Of a stretch of 64,000 bases of DNA, positions 17,633 to 26,121 are shown in pieces. How positions within the stretch are numbered: position 1 is the first letter of the stretch; every line of letters starts with the position of its first letter. A model generated the notes under the pieces. It saw nothing but the letters and a program-made list of their open reading frames with translations. It searched no databases and was not told where the DNA came from. Origin of the DNA: Burkholderia cepacia. Lineage in GTDB: Bacteria; Pseudomonadota; Gammaproteobacteria; Burkholderiales; Burkholderiaceae. A program made the translations under genes and the position numbers. The stretch lies in NCBI RefSeq assembly GCF_001039005.1, contig NZ_LDWR01000014.1, forward strand, positions 210,875 to 274,874. Direction: 5' to 3'.

Positions 17633-17649
17633 ATATCACATTGCGATAT
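17633..17649. promoter_or_regulatory. near-perfect palindrome upstream of the MHS transporter
   Basis: ATATCACATTGCGATAT is an AT-rich 17-mer whose arms match except at one position. It lies about 120 nt before the transporter start, in the only AT-rich part of that intergenic region. It is a candidate regulator site unrelated to the ATCTTCC palindrome. Confidence 0.45.
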
Positions 17650-17770
17650 ATCAGGATGTCTGACTGAAAGGCCTAGACACCGTGCAATCCACTAGCCGTG
17701 AGCACTTGCCGGAACCTATCTCGGGGCGTATGGTTGATTTCTCTATCGCCCTTATCCGGGAGATATCAAC

Positions 17771-19141
17771 ATGGCTGCCACACAATCCGCGGCCACGCCC
17801 CTCTCCGACGAGGAAGCCCGGCGCCAGTTGCGCCGCGCCGTCATCGCCAGCACGATTGGCACCACGATCGAATGGTATGACTTTTTCCTCTACAGCACGG
17901 TCACCGGCCTGGTCTTCGCAAAGCTGTATTTCCCGCAATCCCACCCGCTCGTCGGCACGCTGCAGGCGTTCCTGATCTATGCCGTCGGCTTTGTCGCGCG
18001 GCCGGTCGGCGCGGCGATCTTCGGCCATTACGGCGACCGCATCGGACGCAAGGCCACCCTGATCGTGACCCTGTTGCTGATGGGACTCGCCACGTTCGCC
18101 GTCGCCTTCGTGCCGACCTACGCCGCGATCGGCATCTGGGGCGCGGTCATTCTCACGGTGCTGCGCTTCATCCAGGGCGTCGGCGTGGGCGGCGAATGGG
18201 GCGGCTCGGTCCTGATGTCGATGGAGTGGGCGCGCACCAATGCACATCGCGGTTTCGTCGCATCGTGGCCGCAGTTCGGCGTGCCGGCCGGATTGTTCCT
18301 CGCCAACCTCGCCGTGCTGGCCATGAGCTGGTTTTCCGGCAGCAGTTTCCTCGCGTGGGGCTGGCGTGTGCCGTTTTTCCTCAGCATCGTGCTGGTCGCG
18401 ATCGGGCTCTATATCCGCCTGAACATTCTCGAGACGCCGATCTTCGCGAAGCTGCTGGCCGAGCGCCGGATCGAGAAGACGCCGATGCTCGAAGTGTTGC
18501 GCAAGCAACCGAGGGATATCGTGCTGTCGGCATTCGCGCGGATGGCCGAACAGGCGCCGTTCTATATCTATACGGCGTTCGTGTTCACGTACGGGATCAC
18601 GGCGCTGGGCGTGTCGCGCGAACTGCTGCTGACGGCGGTGCTGGTGGCATCCGTGGTCGAGTTCTTCACCATTCCGCTGTTCGGGCACGTGTCGGATCTG
18701 ATCGGGCGCCGGCGGATGTACGTGATCGGTGCGGCTGTCGTCGGTGTGTTCGGATTCCTCTACTTCGCGATGGTCGATACCCGGAACCCGGTATGGATCT
18801 TCGCGGCCATCGTGCTGTCGCTGGTCCCGCATTCGATGATGTACGGGCCGCAGGCCGCATTGATCGCCGAGTCGTTTACCGGGCGGTTGCGGTATAGCGG
18901 CGCGTCGATGGGTTATCAGCTCGCGTCGGTCATTGCCGGTGGCCCGGCACCGCTGATCGCGACGGCGCTGTTCGCCTACTACCATTCGGGGTATGCGATC
19001 GCGGCGTACGTGCTGGTGTGTGCGGTACTGAGCGTGGTCGCCGCATCGAAACTCGGTGACTACACGAACAAGGATATTTCGCGGGAATACGACGACGCGC
19101 GAGGGTTGGGCGATCATGGGCACGCGCCGCCGGTGACCTGA
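17771..19141 (+). CDS. MFS transporter, metabolite:H+ symporter (MHS) family
   Basis: This inner-membrane protein of 456 residues has about 12 membrane segments. It carries the MHS signature near the start (GTTIEWYDFFLY) and the conserved loop GHYGDRIGRK between helices 2 and 3. Family members import organic acids such as shikimate, citrate, alpha-ketoglutarate and aromatic acids. GGGAG precedes the ATG. Its place after the oxygenase block suggests uptake of the substrate acid, but it has its own upstream region. Confidence 0.9.
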   Translation: MAATQSAATPLSDEEARRQLRRAVIASTIGTTIEWYDFFLYSTVTGLVFAKLYFPQSHPLVGTLQAFLIYAVGFVARPVGAAIFGHYGDRIGRKATLIVTLLLMGLATFAVAFVPTYAAIGIWGAVILTVLRFIQGVGVGGEWGGSVLMSMEWARTNAHRGFVASWPQFGVPAGLFLANLAVLAMSWFSGSSFLAWGWRVPFFLSIVLVAIGLYIRLNILETPIFAKLLAERRIEKTPMLEVLRKQPRDIVLSAFARMAEQAPFYIYTAFVFTYGITALGVSRELLLTAVLVASVVEFFTIPLFGHVSDLIGRRRMYVIGAAVVGVFGFLYFAMVDTRNPVWIFAAIVLSLVPHSMMYGPQAALIAESFTGRLRYSGASMGYQLASVIAGGPAPLIATALFAYYHSGYAIAAYVLVCAVLSVVAASKLGDYTNKDISREYDDARGLGDHGHAPPVT

Positions 19142-19177
19142 CGAACCGGTGGGCGATCGCGCCATCGTGAATGGTAT

Positions 19178-19205
19178 GGGGTGCGCGTCCGTTCGGCGGC
19201 ACCCC
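19178..19205. terminator. possible bidirectional terminator between converging genes
   Basis: GGGGTGC and GCACCCC form a perfect 7-bp stem between the end of the plus-strand transporter and the end of the minus-strand UPF0182 gene. There is no clear T tract, so this is a weak call resting on position. Confidence 0.4.
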
Positions 19206-19207
19206 GC

Positions 19208-21967
19208 TCACTTCTTGTTATCCGCGCGAACGGTGCCCAGCGCTTCGAGCAACGGCCGCAGCGCATCGAGTTCCGCGCCGAAGCCGGCCCAATCCCCTGC
19301 CTTCAGCCGCTCGATCGCGCGGTTGTAATGAGCCAGCGCGTCGCGGGCGCGTGTATCCGCTGCGCCGCTGGCCGGCACCGCAACAGCCACCGGCCCCGTC
19401 TCCTTGAAGAGTGCGGCCAGCGCCTCGCTCAGGTTCTCCTCCATCACGACGCGATCGCCGTAGGCTGCAATCACCCGTTTCAGCTCGGGCAATTGGCCCG
19501 ATGCCGCGCGCAGATAAAGCGGCGACACGTAGAGAATCGAGTTCTCGATCGGCACGACCACGAGATGGCCGCGGATCACGCGCGAGCCCATCTGGTTCCA
19601 CAGCGAGATCTGCTGCGAGATTTCCGTGCTCTGCTGGATGCGCGCCTCGATCTGGTACGGCCCGTAGATCAGCTTGTCCTTCGGGAACGCGTAGACGATC
19701 AGCTTGCCGTACCCGGGCGGATCGCAACGCGCGGCCAGCCACGCGATCATGTTCTCGCGCTGGCTCGGCACCATCGGCAGCATCAGCACGAAGCCGGCCT
19801 GCGCGTCGCCGGGCAGCCGCATGATCGTGTAGTACGGCGCCATCCGCGTGTTCGCGGCGTCGGCGCCGTCGATATCGCCCAGCGCGCGCGGAAACTGCCA
19901 GAGGTCCTCGCGGTTATAGAACACTTCCGGCGCGTCCATGTGATACGCGCGGTAGAGGTTCGCCTGGATCAGAAACAGGTCTTCGGGGTAGCGGATATGC
20001 CGTTGCAGATCCTGCGGCATCGCGTCGAGCGGCTTGAACAAACCGGGGAAGATGCGCGCGTAGGTCCGCACCAGCGGATCGGACGGATCGCTGACGTAGA
20101 AGTCGACCGTGCCGTTATACGCGTCGACCACTACCTTGACCGCATTGCGAATATAGTTGGCGCCGTCGCCGACACCGGGCGGCGCATACGGAAACCAGCG
20201 GCTGGTCGTATAGGCGTCCTGCATCCAGAACAGGCGGCCGTTGCTGGCTACGATGTACGGGTCGTGGTCGAGCGCGAGGAACGGCGCGATCGTGCGGATC
20301 CGGTCGCGGATGTTGCGGTGAAACAGGATCCTGCTGTCGTTCGTGATGTAGTGCGTCAGCAGGATGTTGGGATCGTCGAACTGCCACGCGAACAGGCTGC
20401 GCCGCGCCACGCCGCCGATCGCGACACCGTCGCGCCCGCTGTAGGACGTGTAGACGTTGCTGTCCCCCTTCGGGTAGTCGAATTCGGGCACGCTGCCCTT
20501 CACGATCACATAACCCTGCCCGCCTTCACCGAAGTAAATGCGCGGTTCGCTGATGGCCGGCCCGCCCTCCGCGACCGGCGGAATGTCACGCAGATAGAGC
20601 GACGGCAAGCCTTCCGTGGATTTCTCCGTGACCGGCGACATCACGACGCCGTTGCCGTGGGTGAACAGCAGATGCAGGTTCACCCAGGTTCGGGCGTTCT
20701 CCGGCAGCATCGTCTGCTCCAGCTCGCGCGCCGACAGCATGACCTGCCGGTAACCGGAGTCGAGCCGGTAGCGATCGATATCCACGGAGAAGAACTTGTA
20801 GTAAGTCCGGATCTCCTGCAACTGTGCATAGGTATCCATCAGCGGCTGCACATCCCACAGGCGGATGTTGTCGGCGGTCGCGCGATTCGCCTGCAGCGAC
20901 GCGAGATTCAGGCCCTCCTCGGCCGCAAACGGCTTGACCTCGATCTGCGCGAGACCGTAAGCCTGCCGCGTCAGCGCGATGTTGTGCTGGATATAGGGCG
21001 TCTCGAGCTGCAGTTCACTCGGCTTGACGTAGAAGCGCTGGAACAGCGCGGGATAGAGGATGCCGAGCGCAAACGACGTGCCGAACACCAGCAGCACCGC
21101 AGCGGCCGGCAGCCGATAACCGGGCCGGCGCATGTTGACCAGCATCGCAACGGCCGACGCCGTGGCGAGGCCGACGAGCAGCCACAGCACCGGCAGCATC
21201 ACGTGGACATCCGTATAACCGGCGCCGACCACGACACCGTTGTTGTCGTAGAGCAGCAGAAAGCGTTCGAGCCACCACGACCACGCCTTCAGCAGGAAGA
21301 AGAGCGCCAGTAGCGCCGAACCGTGAACGGCGGCGGCCGACGAAAGCCCCTTCGGCCGCCGCAGGGTGATGTCGCCGCGCAGCCAGTAGACGATGCCTGC
21401 GGCGATCGCGCAGCACACGACCACTTGCAGCAGCAGGTTCTTCAGCACGATCCAGACGGGGAGCGCGAACAGATAGAAACCGATGTCCTTGCCGAAGATC
21501 GGATCGTGTGCGCCGAACGGCACCTGATGCAGGAAGCGCAGCGCAACGTCCCAGCTCGACATCGCACCGGCGGCGATCGCAAGCCCCAGGAAGGCGGCGC
21601 CGGCGGCAATGACCACGCGCCATGGAATGCGCGACGCGACGTCCCTTGCCAGCGCCAGAAGGACTTCCTCCTCGCGCGTCGACGCGGTGTCCTCGACCGG
21701 CCAGACATCGACGGGCCTTGCATGACGATGCGCGAGCAACCCCGACGCGCCGATCGCGGCCGCCGCCACGGCGAACACCGCGACGAACAGCAGCACCCGC
21801 GTGGACAGGACCGTCCAGTACACGCCGCCATAACCGATCGACGAGAACCACAGCCAGTCGACCAGGACCCCGGTGATGCGCCCGACGACGATCAGGCAGG
21901 CGATGACGATTGCAGCCGCGATCCCATAGCGTTTCAGGCGCGAGACGGATGTTGCTTGCGAGCGCAT
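19208..21967 (-). CDS. UPF0182 family membrane protein
   Basis: This is a large integral membrane protein of 919 residues. Several hydrophobic segments fill the first third (to about residue 320), followed by a long soluble part, the layout and length of the UPF0182/COG1615 family. Internal stretches such as YTSYSGRDGVAIGG and RILFHRNIRDRI match my recollection of the family. Function is unknown. AAGGAG lies 6 nt before the ATG. Monocistronic by appearance. Confidence 0.88.
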   Translation of the reverse strand: MRSQATSVSRLKRYGIAAAIVIACLIVVGRITGVLVDWLWFSSIGYGGVYWTVLSTRVLLFVAVFAVAAAAIGASGLLAHRHARPVDVWPVEDTASTREEEVLLALARDVASRIPWRVVIAAGAAFLGLAIAAGAMSSWDVALRFLHQVPFGAHDPIFGKDIGFYLFALPVWIVLKNLLLQVVVCCAIAAGIVYWLRGDITLRRPKGLSSAAAVHGSALLALFFLLKAWSWWLERFLLLYDNNGVVVGAGYTDVHVMLPVLWLLVGLATASAVAMLVNMRRPGYRLPAAAVLLVFGTSFALGILYPALFQRFYVKPSELQLETPYIQHNIALTRQAYGLAQIEVKPFAAEEGLNLASLQANRATADNIRLWDVQPLMDTYAQLQEIRTYYKFFSVDIDRYRLDSGYRQVMLSARELEQTMLPENARTWVNLHLLFTHGNGVVMSPVTEKSTEGLPSLYLRDIPPVAEGGPAISEPRIYFGEGGQGYVIVKGSVPEFDYPKGDSNVYTSYSGRDGVAIGGVARRSLFAWQFDDPNILLTHYITNDSRILFHRNIRDRIRTIAPFLALDHDPYIVASNGRLFWMQDAYTTSRWFPYAPPGVGDGANYIRNAVKVVVDAYNGTVDFYVSDPSDPLVRTYARIFPGLFKPLDAMPQDLQRHIRYPEDLFLIQANLYRAYHMDAPEVFYNREDLWQFPRALGDIDGADAANTRMAPYYTIMRLPGDAQAGFVLMLPMVPSQRENMIAWLAARCDPPGYGKLIVYAFPKDKLIYGPYQIEARIQQSTEISQQISLWNQMGSRVIRGHLVVVPIENSILYVSPLYLRAASGQLPELKRVIAAYGDRVVMEENLSEALAALFKETGPVAVAVPASGAADTRARDALAHYNRAIERLKAGDWAGFGAELDALRPLLEALGTVRADNKK

Positions 21968-22184
21968 CGAGGCTCCTTTGCCGGGCCGTCATGCGCGGCC
22001 GGCTGCGGCCCGATCGGGGTGTGCCGCCGATCCGTCGGTGAGGATCGCGGCTGGCCGCATGTCTGAATGCTACGCCCGTTGCCGAAACGTCGCCATCCGG
22101 CGGCAGGCGCGACGTCGCCGGGGACGATCGATCGCAGCGCAGTGCAGCAAATTCGATCGCGCTGGCCGCCGCCGCCCGCCTGCG

Positions 22185-22526
22185 TTATGTCTTGATCATT
22201 TTCCGTACGGCGTCAGGCGTGATGACCTGTGACGTTCCGGAGCGGCCGTCATAGGTCATGAAAGGCAATTCGGCGCCGCCATGGATCGACGCATATTGCC
22301 TTTGCAATTCCAGCGCCGCTTCCGGTTCGTGCGGGCTGACGAATATCCCCTGAAGATCTTGCGGACGTGGCTTGAGAAGATTCTCGTTGTGCGGGAGCAC
22401 CGGCTTGATCAGTGCGTTGGTGCCCATGTCCTTCTTCGCGCCCACGACCATCGAGGTGTCCGCGGCAAGCAACAGGCCGCTGCGCTTGTCTTGCTGAAAC
22501 GCATTGAAGGTCCCCGTTCCGTTCAC
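22185..22526 (-). CDS. hypothetical protein, second gene of an effector-like operon
   Basis: The 113-residue protein starts at GTG 22526 with GAGGGGG just before it, 9 nt after the stop of the upstream gene, so the pair is an operon. The protein is mostly polar, with no signal peptide or membrane segment. It contains LPHNENLLKPRPQDLQGIF and ends KMIKT. I do not recognise it. Possible roles are a chaperone, an immunity-like partner or a second secreted protein for its neighbour. Confidence 0.6.
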   Translation of the reverse strand: MNGTGTFNAFQQDKRSGLLLAADTSMVVGAKKDMGTNALIKPVLPHNENLLKPRPQDLQGIFVSPHEPEAALELQRQYASIHGGAELPFMTYDGRSGTSQVITPDAVRKMIKT

Positions 22527-22535
22527 GGCGCCCCC

Positions 22536-23702
22536 TCAGTAGAGCGGCGCGTGAGCATAAAAGAATCCGTCGGTCGCCAGCACCGCGCTGATGACGTGGC
22601 CATGACCATCGCGTGTGCCGCGCCAGATTGTCTGGTTGTCGGAGTTCGTGTCGACACTCGACGCCTGAATGTGAGCGGCGACGATCGGAAATTCACCTCT
22701 CAATGCCAGGAATTCGAATTCTTCGTCGAGTTGATGGGCACCTTCGTTGACGGATGCCGAGCGTTCGCCGCCTGCGAGCCGGATCGCGAGCATGGATGGA
22801 TCTCCACCCGCGGCAATGACCCGATCCTGCAATTCCGTCAGGCATGCCCGCGGGGTAACGATGCGTCCGTTCGCGGCGCCGGTGTAATGGGTCAGTGCGA
22901 GAACGGTGCTGCCGCGGGCGCTGCGCGAAGGCGCGCTTGCCGCGCACGCGATGCAATTCGCGACGCCCTGCGTGCCGAGCTTGCGATCGCCGCCGGGCGG
23001 CACCACGATGACCTTCAGCTCGCCGTCTTCGACATTGTCGACATTGTCGAAGCGGACGTTCGCCGTGGCCCGGATATAGTGCGTTCGATGATCGTCGGGG
23101 ATCATCGAACGCATCGCGTCGAACCAGCGGTAGCGCTCGCGATCCGTATCGGAGAGAGGAACGCGCGTATTCGACACCGCCACGAACGCGCGGTCGATCG
23201 TCGGCGTAAGCGGCCTCACCGGTTCATTGTGCCGAGGTTCGTAACGATGGTCGGCCGACTCGTCGAGAAGGGCCATGTGCGGTGCGTAGCCGTACTCGCG
23301 AATGACCAGCGCTTCCCGATCGGTGACCCATCCCGGGGCCGACTGTACTTCGACGGCGAACACCTGGCGAGTCGCGGCGAGGATACTGCCTTGCCGGTTC
23401 TCCCGCAGAATCTGGACCGGGCGAACGAGTGCCGACGAATAGGATGAAACATGGCGCATCGGTGGCTGGCCGTCAGGTGCGGCAAGTACCTCGAAGTCAC
23501 GCGTGCGCGGCATCACTTCCATCGGATTCACGGTCGACGATGAAGGCGTCGAGCCGCTGGCGCGGGCGGTCAGATTCGCCAGTGCCGGCGGCATGGATCG
23601 GCCCGTGGGCAGCGGCGGTTGCCGCGCCGCGCCCGGCGTGCCCGTGCCGACGTTGTCCGGTGCATGGCCGACAGGCGGCGCGCGATCGATGGGAAGCGGC
23701 AT
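22536..23702 (-). CDS. T3SS effector candidate with a possible CheD-like deamidase domain
   Basis: The protein has 388 residues. The first 100 or so are Pro/Ser/Ala-rich and disordered-looking, as in secreted effectors. The C-terminal part (about 240-370) has Cys250 and Cys253 after GTQGVAN, then His272 in LALTHYTG, then RLAGGERSASVNE and EFPIVAAHIQ. This order (Cys, His about 19-22 residues later, Gly-Gly strand, PIV strand) resembles the CheD/CNF1/BLF1 glutamine-deamidase fold, where the Cys-His pair is catalytic. This is inference from pattern only. No clear ribosome site or hrpII box was found upstream. It lies at the left edge of the T3SS accessory region. Confidence 0.55.
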   Translation of the reverse strand: MPLPIDRAPPVGHAPDNVGTGTPGAARQPPLPTGRSMPPALANLTARASGSTPSSSTVNPMEVMPRTRDFEVLAAPDGQPPMRHVSSYSSALVRPVQILRENRQGSILAATRQVFAVEVQSAPGWVTDREALVIREYGYAPHMALLDESADHRYEPRHNEPVRPLTPTIDRAFVAVSNTRVPLSDTDRERYRWFDAMRSMIPDDHRTHYIRATANVRFDNVDNVEDGELKVIVVPPGGDRKLGTQGVANCIACAASAPSRSARGSTVLALTHYTGAANGRIVTPRACLTELQDRVIAAGGDPSMLAIRLAGGERSASVNEGAHQLDEEFEFLALRGEFPIVAAHIQASSVDTNSDNQTIWRGTRDGHGHVISAVLATDGFFYAHAPLY

Positions 23703-23880
23703 GGTCGTATGGCGGAGCGAAAGCAGAAGTTTCAGCCTATTCCGTCTACCTGCCCCGCTTCACCATGCATCGGAAGCGGTTGACGGAAACGCGAAGCACG
23801 ATCAATCGCGGCCATTCGATCACGTGGTCAGGATCGAATCCGGTCGGAGCGACATGCCGGCGCGTGTGATTCGAGCAAAC

Positions 23881-23904
23881 TTCGCATGGTCGGATGGTCG
23901 TTCG
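23881..23904 (+). promoter_or_regulatory. hrpII/PIP box (TTCGC-N15-TTCGC)
   Basis: Exact TTCG-N16-TTCG, and also a perfect PIP box (C follows each TTCG). It lies 71 nt before the start of the 111-residue gene at 23976. A weak -10 candidate (TTAGAA) lies 32 nt downstream. HrpB of Ralstonia and HrpX of Xanthomonas activate genes through this element. Confidence 0.8.
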
Positions 23905-23975
23905 CATGCGTGAACCGAAGGGCCGAAGAAGTCGTGTTAGAACTGGGTTTTAACGCAAGAGCCCGGAGTCCAGAC

Positions 23976-24311
23976 ATGTCGATATCACGTGTGAGAGGCG
24001 CGAACGCAGCCCCTTTGCCGCGCCCATCAACGGCGGACGAGGCCGGTGCGCCCCGTACCGCCCGATTTTCGAATCGGCCCGCGGTTCCCGGGCAACTCGC
24101 CGGCCTCGCCCCGCGGATGGCTCGCGGCTCACGTGAGTCGGCGGCGCAGTCGAATGGTCACGAAAGCGAGCCTGCGTCGCCGCTGGACCGCAATATGGAG
24201 TCGCAATTCGAATTGGCGAAGATTCAGTCGTTTACGAGTCTGGTACAGGCTCAAACCGAAGCAATGAAGACCAGTTCGGAAGGCATCGCGAAGGCAGCCG
24301 CGCCGGCGTAG
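23976..24311 (+). CDS. small T3SS-linked protein (HrpB-regulon candidate)
   Basis: The 111-residue protein starts MSISRVRGAN, with GGAG 8 nt upstream. The N-terminal two thirds are Pro/Ser/Ala-rich and disordered-looking. The last 40 residues form a likely helix (QFELAKIQSFTSLVQAQTEA). This layout, a secreted-looking N terminus plus a C-terminal amphipathic helix, is seen in T3SS pilus, needle and inner-rod proteins and in some harpins. It has a perfect hrpII box. No pilin gene is otherwise recognised in the window, so a pilus-subunit role is worth considering, but this is not established. Confidence 0.65.
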   Translation: MSISRVRGANAAPLPRPSTADEAGAPRTARFSNRPAVPGQLAGLAPRMARGSRESAAQSNGHESEPASPLDRNMESQFELAKIQSFTSLVQAQTEAMKTSSEGIAKAAAPA

Positions 24312-24415
24312 CGCGAACGCGGCGTGTGCATACCGCATGCTTCCCGACGCGTGGGCCGCGAACGCGCTTGACGGATGATCGAGCGTGCCGCCGAGCATTG
24401 GTCAGGCCGCGCGTG

Positions 24416-25411
24416 TCAGAGGCGAGGCTTGCGGGTCGGGTCCGGGCGTTGTTGTGTCAGTGCGGTCTCGGTGCTGGGCGTGTAGAACATCTCCTTCATG
24501 TGCCGGGCGATCGCGCTTCTCACCACGACGTGAAAGCGAGAATCGATCTTTTGCGTGATGGCCTCATCCAGTTTGCGCTCCAGTTCCGCACGGGCTGCCG
24601 TTCGTCGCGCCAACGCGTTCCACGGAAACAGCTCGTGTCGAAGCGGGCCCAGAACACGCTCGTCGAGCCCGAGATGTTCACCCAGGTCGAACACAAAGTT
24701 GAGGAGTTCGTTCCCACCTTTGGTCACCAGCGAATCCGTGTCCTGTTCGATGTAGTGCAGCACAACGTCCTGAACGTGAAGCTGTCGTGCCGGACCTTGC
24801 ACCGCGTGTCCGGACAACACGGGGGTGTTGTGGTGGATGGCTGCGCGGTTACCGGGCGGTGGCGAATGATCGCGCGCGGCACTGCCGGGCCGATCGGCCC
24901 GTTCCCGGGTATCGAACCCCGCGGCGAACGCTTCCAGTCGCTCGCCTGCCGCCAGCAGCGATCGTTCGTGCGCCGCGCGTGCCGCGTGTACCTCACCCTG
25001 ACGTTCCGCTTCCCGCTCGGTCAATCGGTTCGCAAGCGCCAGCGCTCGCTCGTGCCTGCCCTCTGCCGCGTCCAGCGATGCAATGCGATGCTGCATCGGG
25101 CCGCCGGTGCGCCGGGCGAGTTCGATGGCGGTTTGCGTCGTCGCCCGCGTAGCCGCGGTCAGGCGCACATTCGTTTCGGCGATGCGCGTCGTCAACTGGC
25201 GCGGCGCGGGCCGGGATGACGCGCCGGCAGACGACTGCATACGCTTGAGAAATTCCGGCCGCTCGGGCAATGGCGGCGGTTCCGCCGCCGATGTCCGGGA
25301 GCGGACGTCGGCGTCCGAGCCAGAGTCCGAATCGGAATCGCTCGAATCCGGCGAAGAGGAGCGACTGGAAGCGTTCGAGACGCTGGGAGAGGATCGGGAG
25401 ATGTTCGGCAT
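24416..25411 (-). CDS. unassigned T3SS effector candidate, Ser/Asp-rich N terminus
   Basis: The protein has 331 residues if it starts at MPNISRSSPS (25411, weak AGG 8 nt upstream); an earlier in-frame start at 25495 gives a basic leader that looks spurious. The N terminus is a long serine run followed by an acidic Ser/Asp repeat. The middle is rich in Ala, Glu and Arg and likely helical, and the C-terminal 130 residues look folded (ELLNFVFDLGEHLGLDE). I do not recognise a family. Its place between two hrpII-box genes and its effector-like N terminus suggest a secreted substrate. No exact box was found upstream of it. Confidence 0.5.
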   Translation of the reverse strand: MPNISRSSPSVSNASSRSSSPDSSDSDSDSGSDADVRSRTSAAEPPPLPERPEFLKRMQSSAGASSRPAPRQLTTRIAETNVRLTAATRATTQTAIELARRTGGPMQHRIASLDAAEGRHERALALANRLTEREAERQGEVHAARAAHERSLLAAGERLEAFAAGFDTRERADRPGSAARDHSPPPGNRAAIHHNTPVLSGHAVQGPARQLHVQDVVLHYIEQDTDSLVTKGGNELLNFVFDLGEHLGLDERVLGPLRHELFPWNALARRTAARAELERKLDEAITQKIDSRFHVVVRSAIARHMKEMFYTPSTETALTQQRPDPTRKPRL

Positions 25412-25562
25412 GGCGTCGCCTGTTGCGTCGAGCGTTTTTCGAAAAAGGAAAAACGCCGATGATCGCCTCCGAGCGGCCTGTCGCCCGGCGCGCATGCGAA
25501 CGCATGTTCGACGAAGCGATGGTTATCCGGTCGATGGCAGGATGCCGGACCATGGCGGCGAA

Positions 25563-25586
25563 TTCGCGCAGCGCGCCGTGGATTCG
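25563..25586 (+). promoter_or_regulatory. hrpII/PIP box (TTCGC-N15-TTCGC)
   Basis: Exact TTCG-N16-TTCG with C after each half, 70 nt before the lytic transglycosylase start. The nearest -10 candidate is CATGAT at 34 nt, so the promoter is less ideal than others in the set. Confidence 0.75.
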
Positions 25587-25656
25587 CATGCGCCCCCCGT
25601 ATGCGATCGCATCGTGCGGGCATGATGGATGCCTCACACTCCCGACGATCGAACCC

Positions 25657-26085
25657 ATGGCCATCCGAGCGATCGCGCTTCTGGCGCTGCTGCCGTATCT
25701 GATGCCTGTTGCCCATGCCGAATGCTTTTCCGAGGCGGCCGCCTATCAGCATGTCAACGAAACGATTCTGCGCGCGCTCGCGTGGCAGGAATCGCACGAC
25801 AACGTCAACGCGAAGCGCGTCAACACCAACGGGTCGATCGACTACGGCCTGATGCAGATCAATTCGATCCATCTGTCGGTGCTGTCGAACTACGGCATCA
25901 CGTCGCACACGTTGATGGATCCTTGCGCGAGCATCTATATCGCCGCGTGGCATCTGCGCAAGATGATGCTCAAGTACGGCAATACGTGGAAGGCGGTCGG
26001 TGCGTACCATTCGCAAACCCCGGCGGAACGCGATCGTTATGCGGCACAGGTCCGGCTGATCGTGCAGCGGATGCAGTCGAACTGA
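25657..26085 (+). CDS. T3SS-associated lytic transglycosylase (IagB/HpaH type)
   Basis: The 142-residue SLT-fold enzyme has a signal peptide (MAIRAIALLALLPYLMPVAHA), a catalytic glutamate in AWQESHDN, and SIDYGLMQIN and GAYHSQTP farther on. Enzymes of this group (IagB, IpgF, Hpa2/HpaH) cut peptidoglycan locally so that the secretion apparatus can cross the wall. It is preceded by a hrpII box. The gene is single, converging on the large regulator gene. Confidence 0.88.
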   Translation: MAIRAIALLALLPYLMPVAHAECFSEAAAYQHVNETILRALAWQESHDNVNAKRVNTNGSIDYGLMQINSIHLSVLSNYGITSHTLMDPCASIYIAAWHLRKMMLKYGNTWKAVGAYHSQTPAERDRYAAQVRLIVQRMQSN

Positions 26086-26121
26086 CGCAAGCGGCATGCG
26101 CCGCCGAACCGGGTAAGGCGC

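Noticed and set aside
19181..21313. 710-codon plus-strand reading frame
   Set aside because: Opposite the UPF0182 gene and Arg/His-rich, as expected of a shadow frame.
25440..25515. hrpII box for the minus-strand gene at 24416
   Set aside because: Three CGAA words are present upstream, but none are 16 nt apart.
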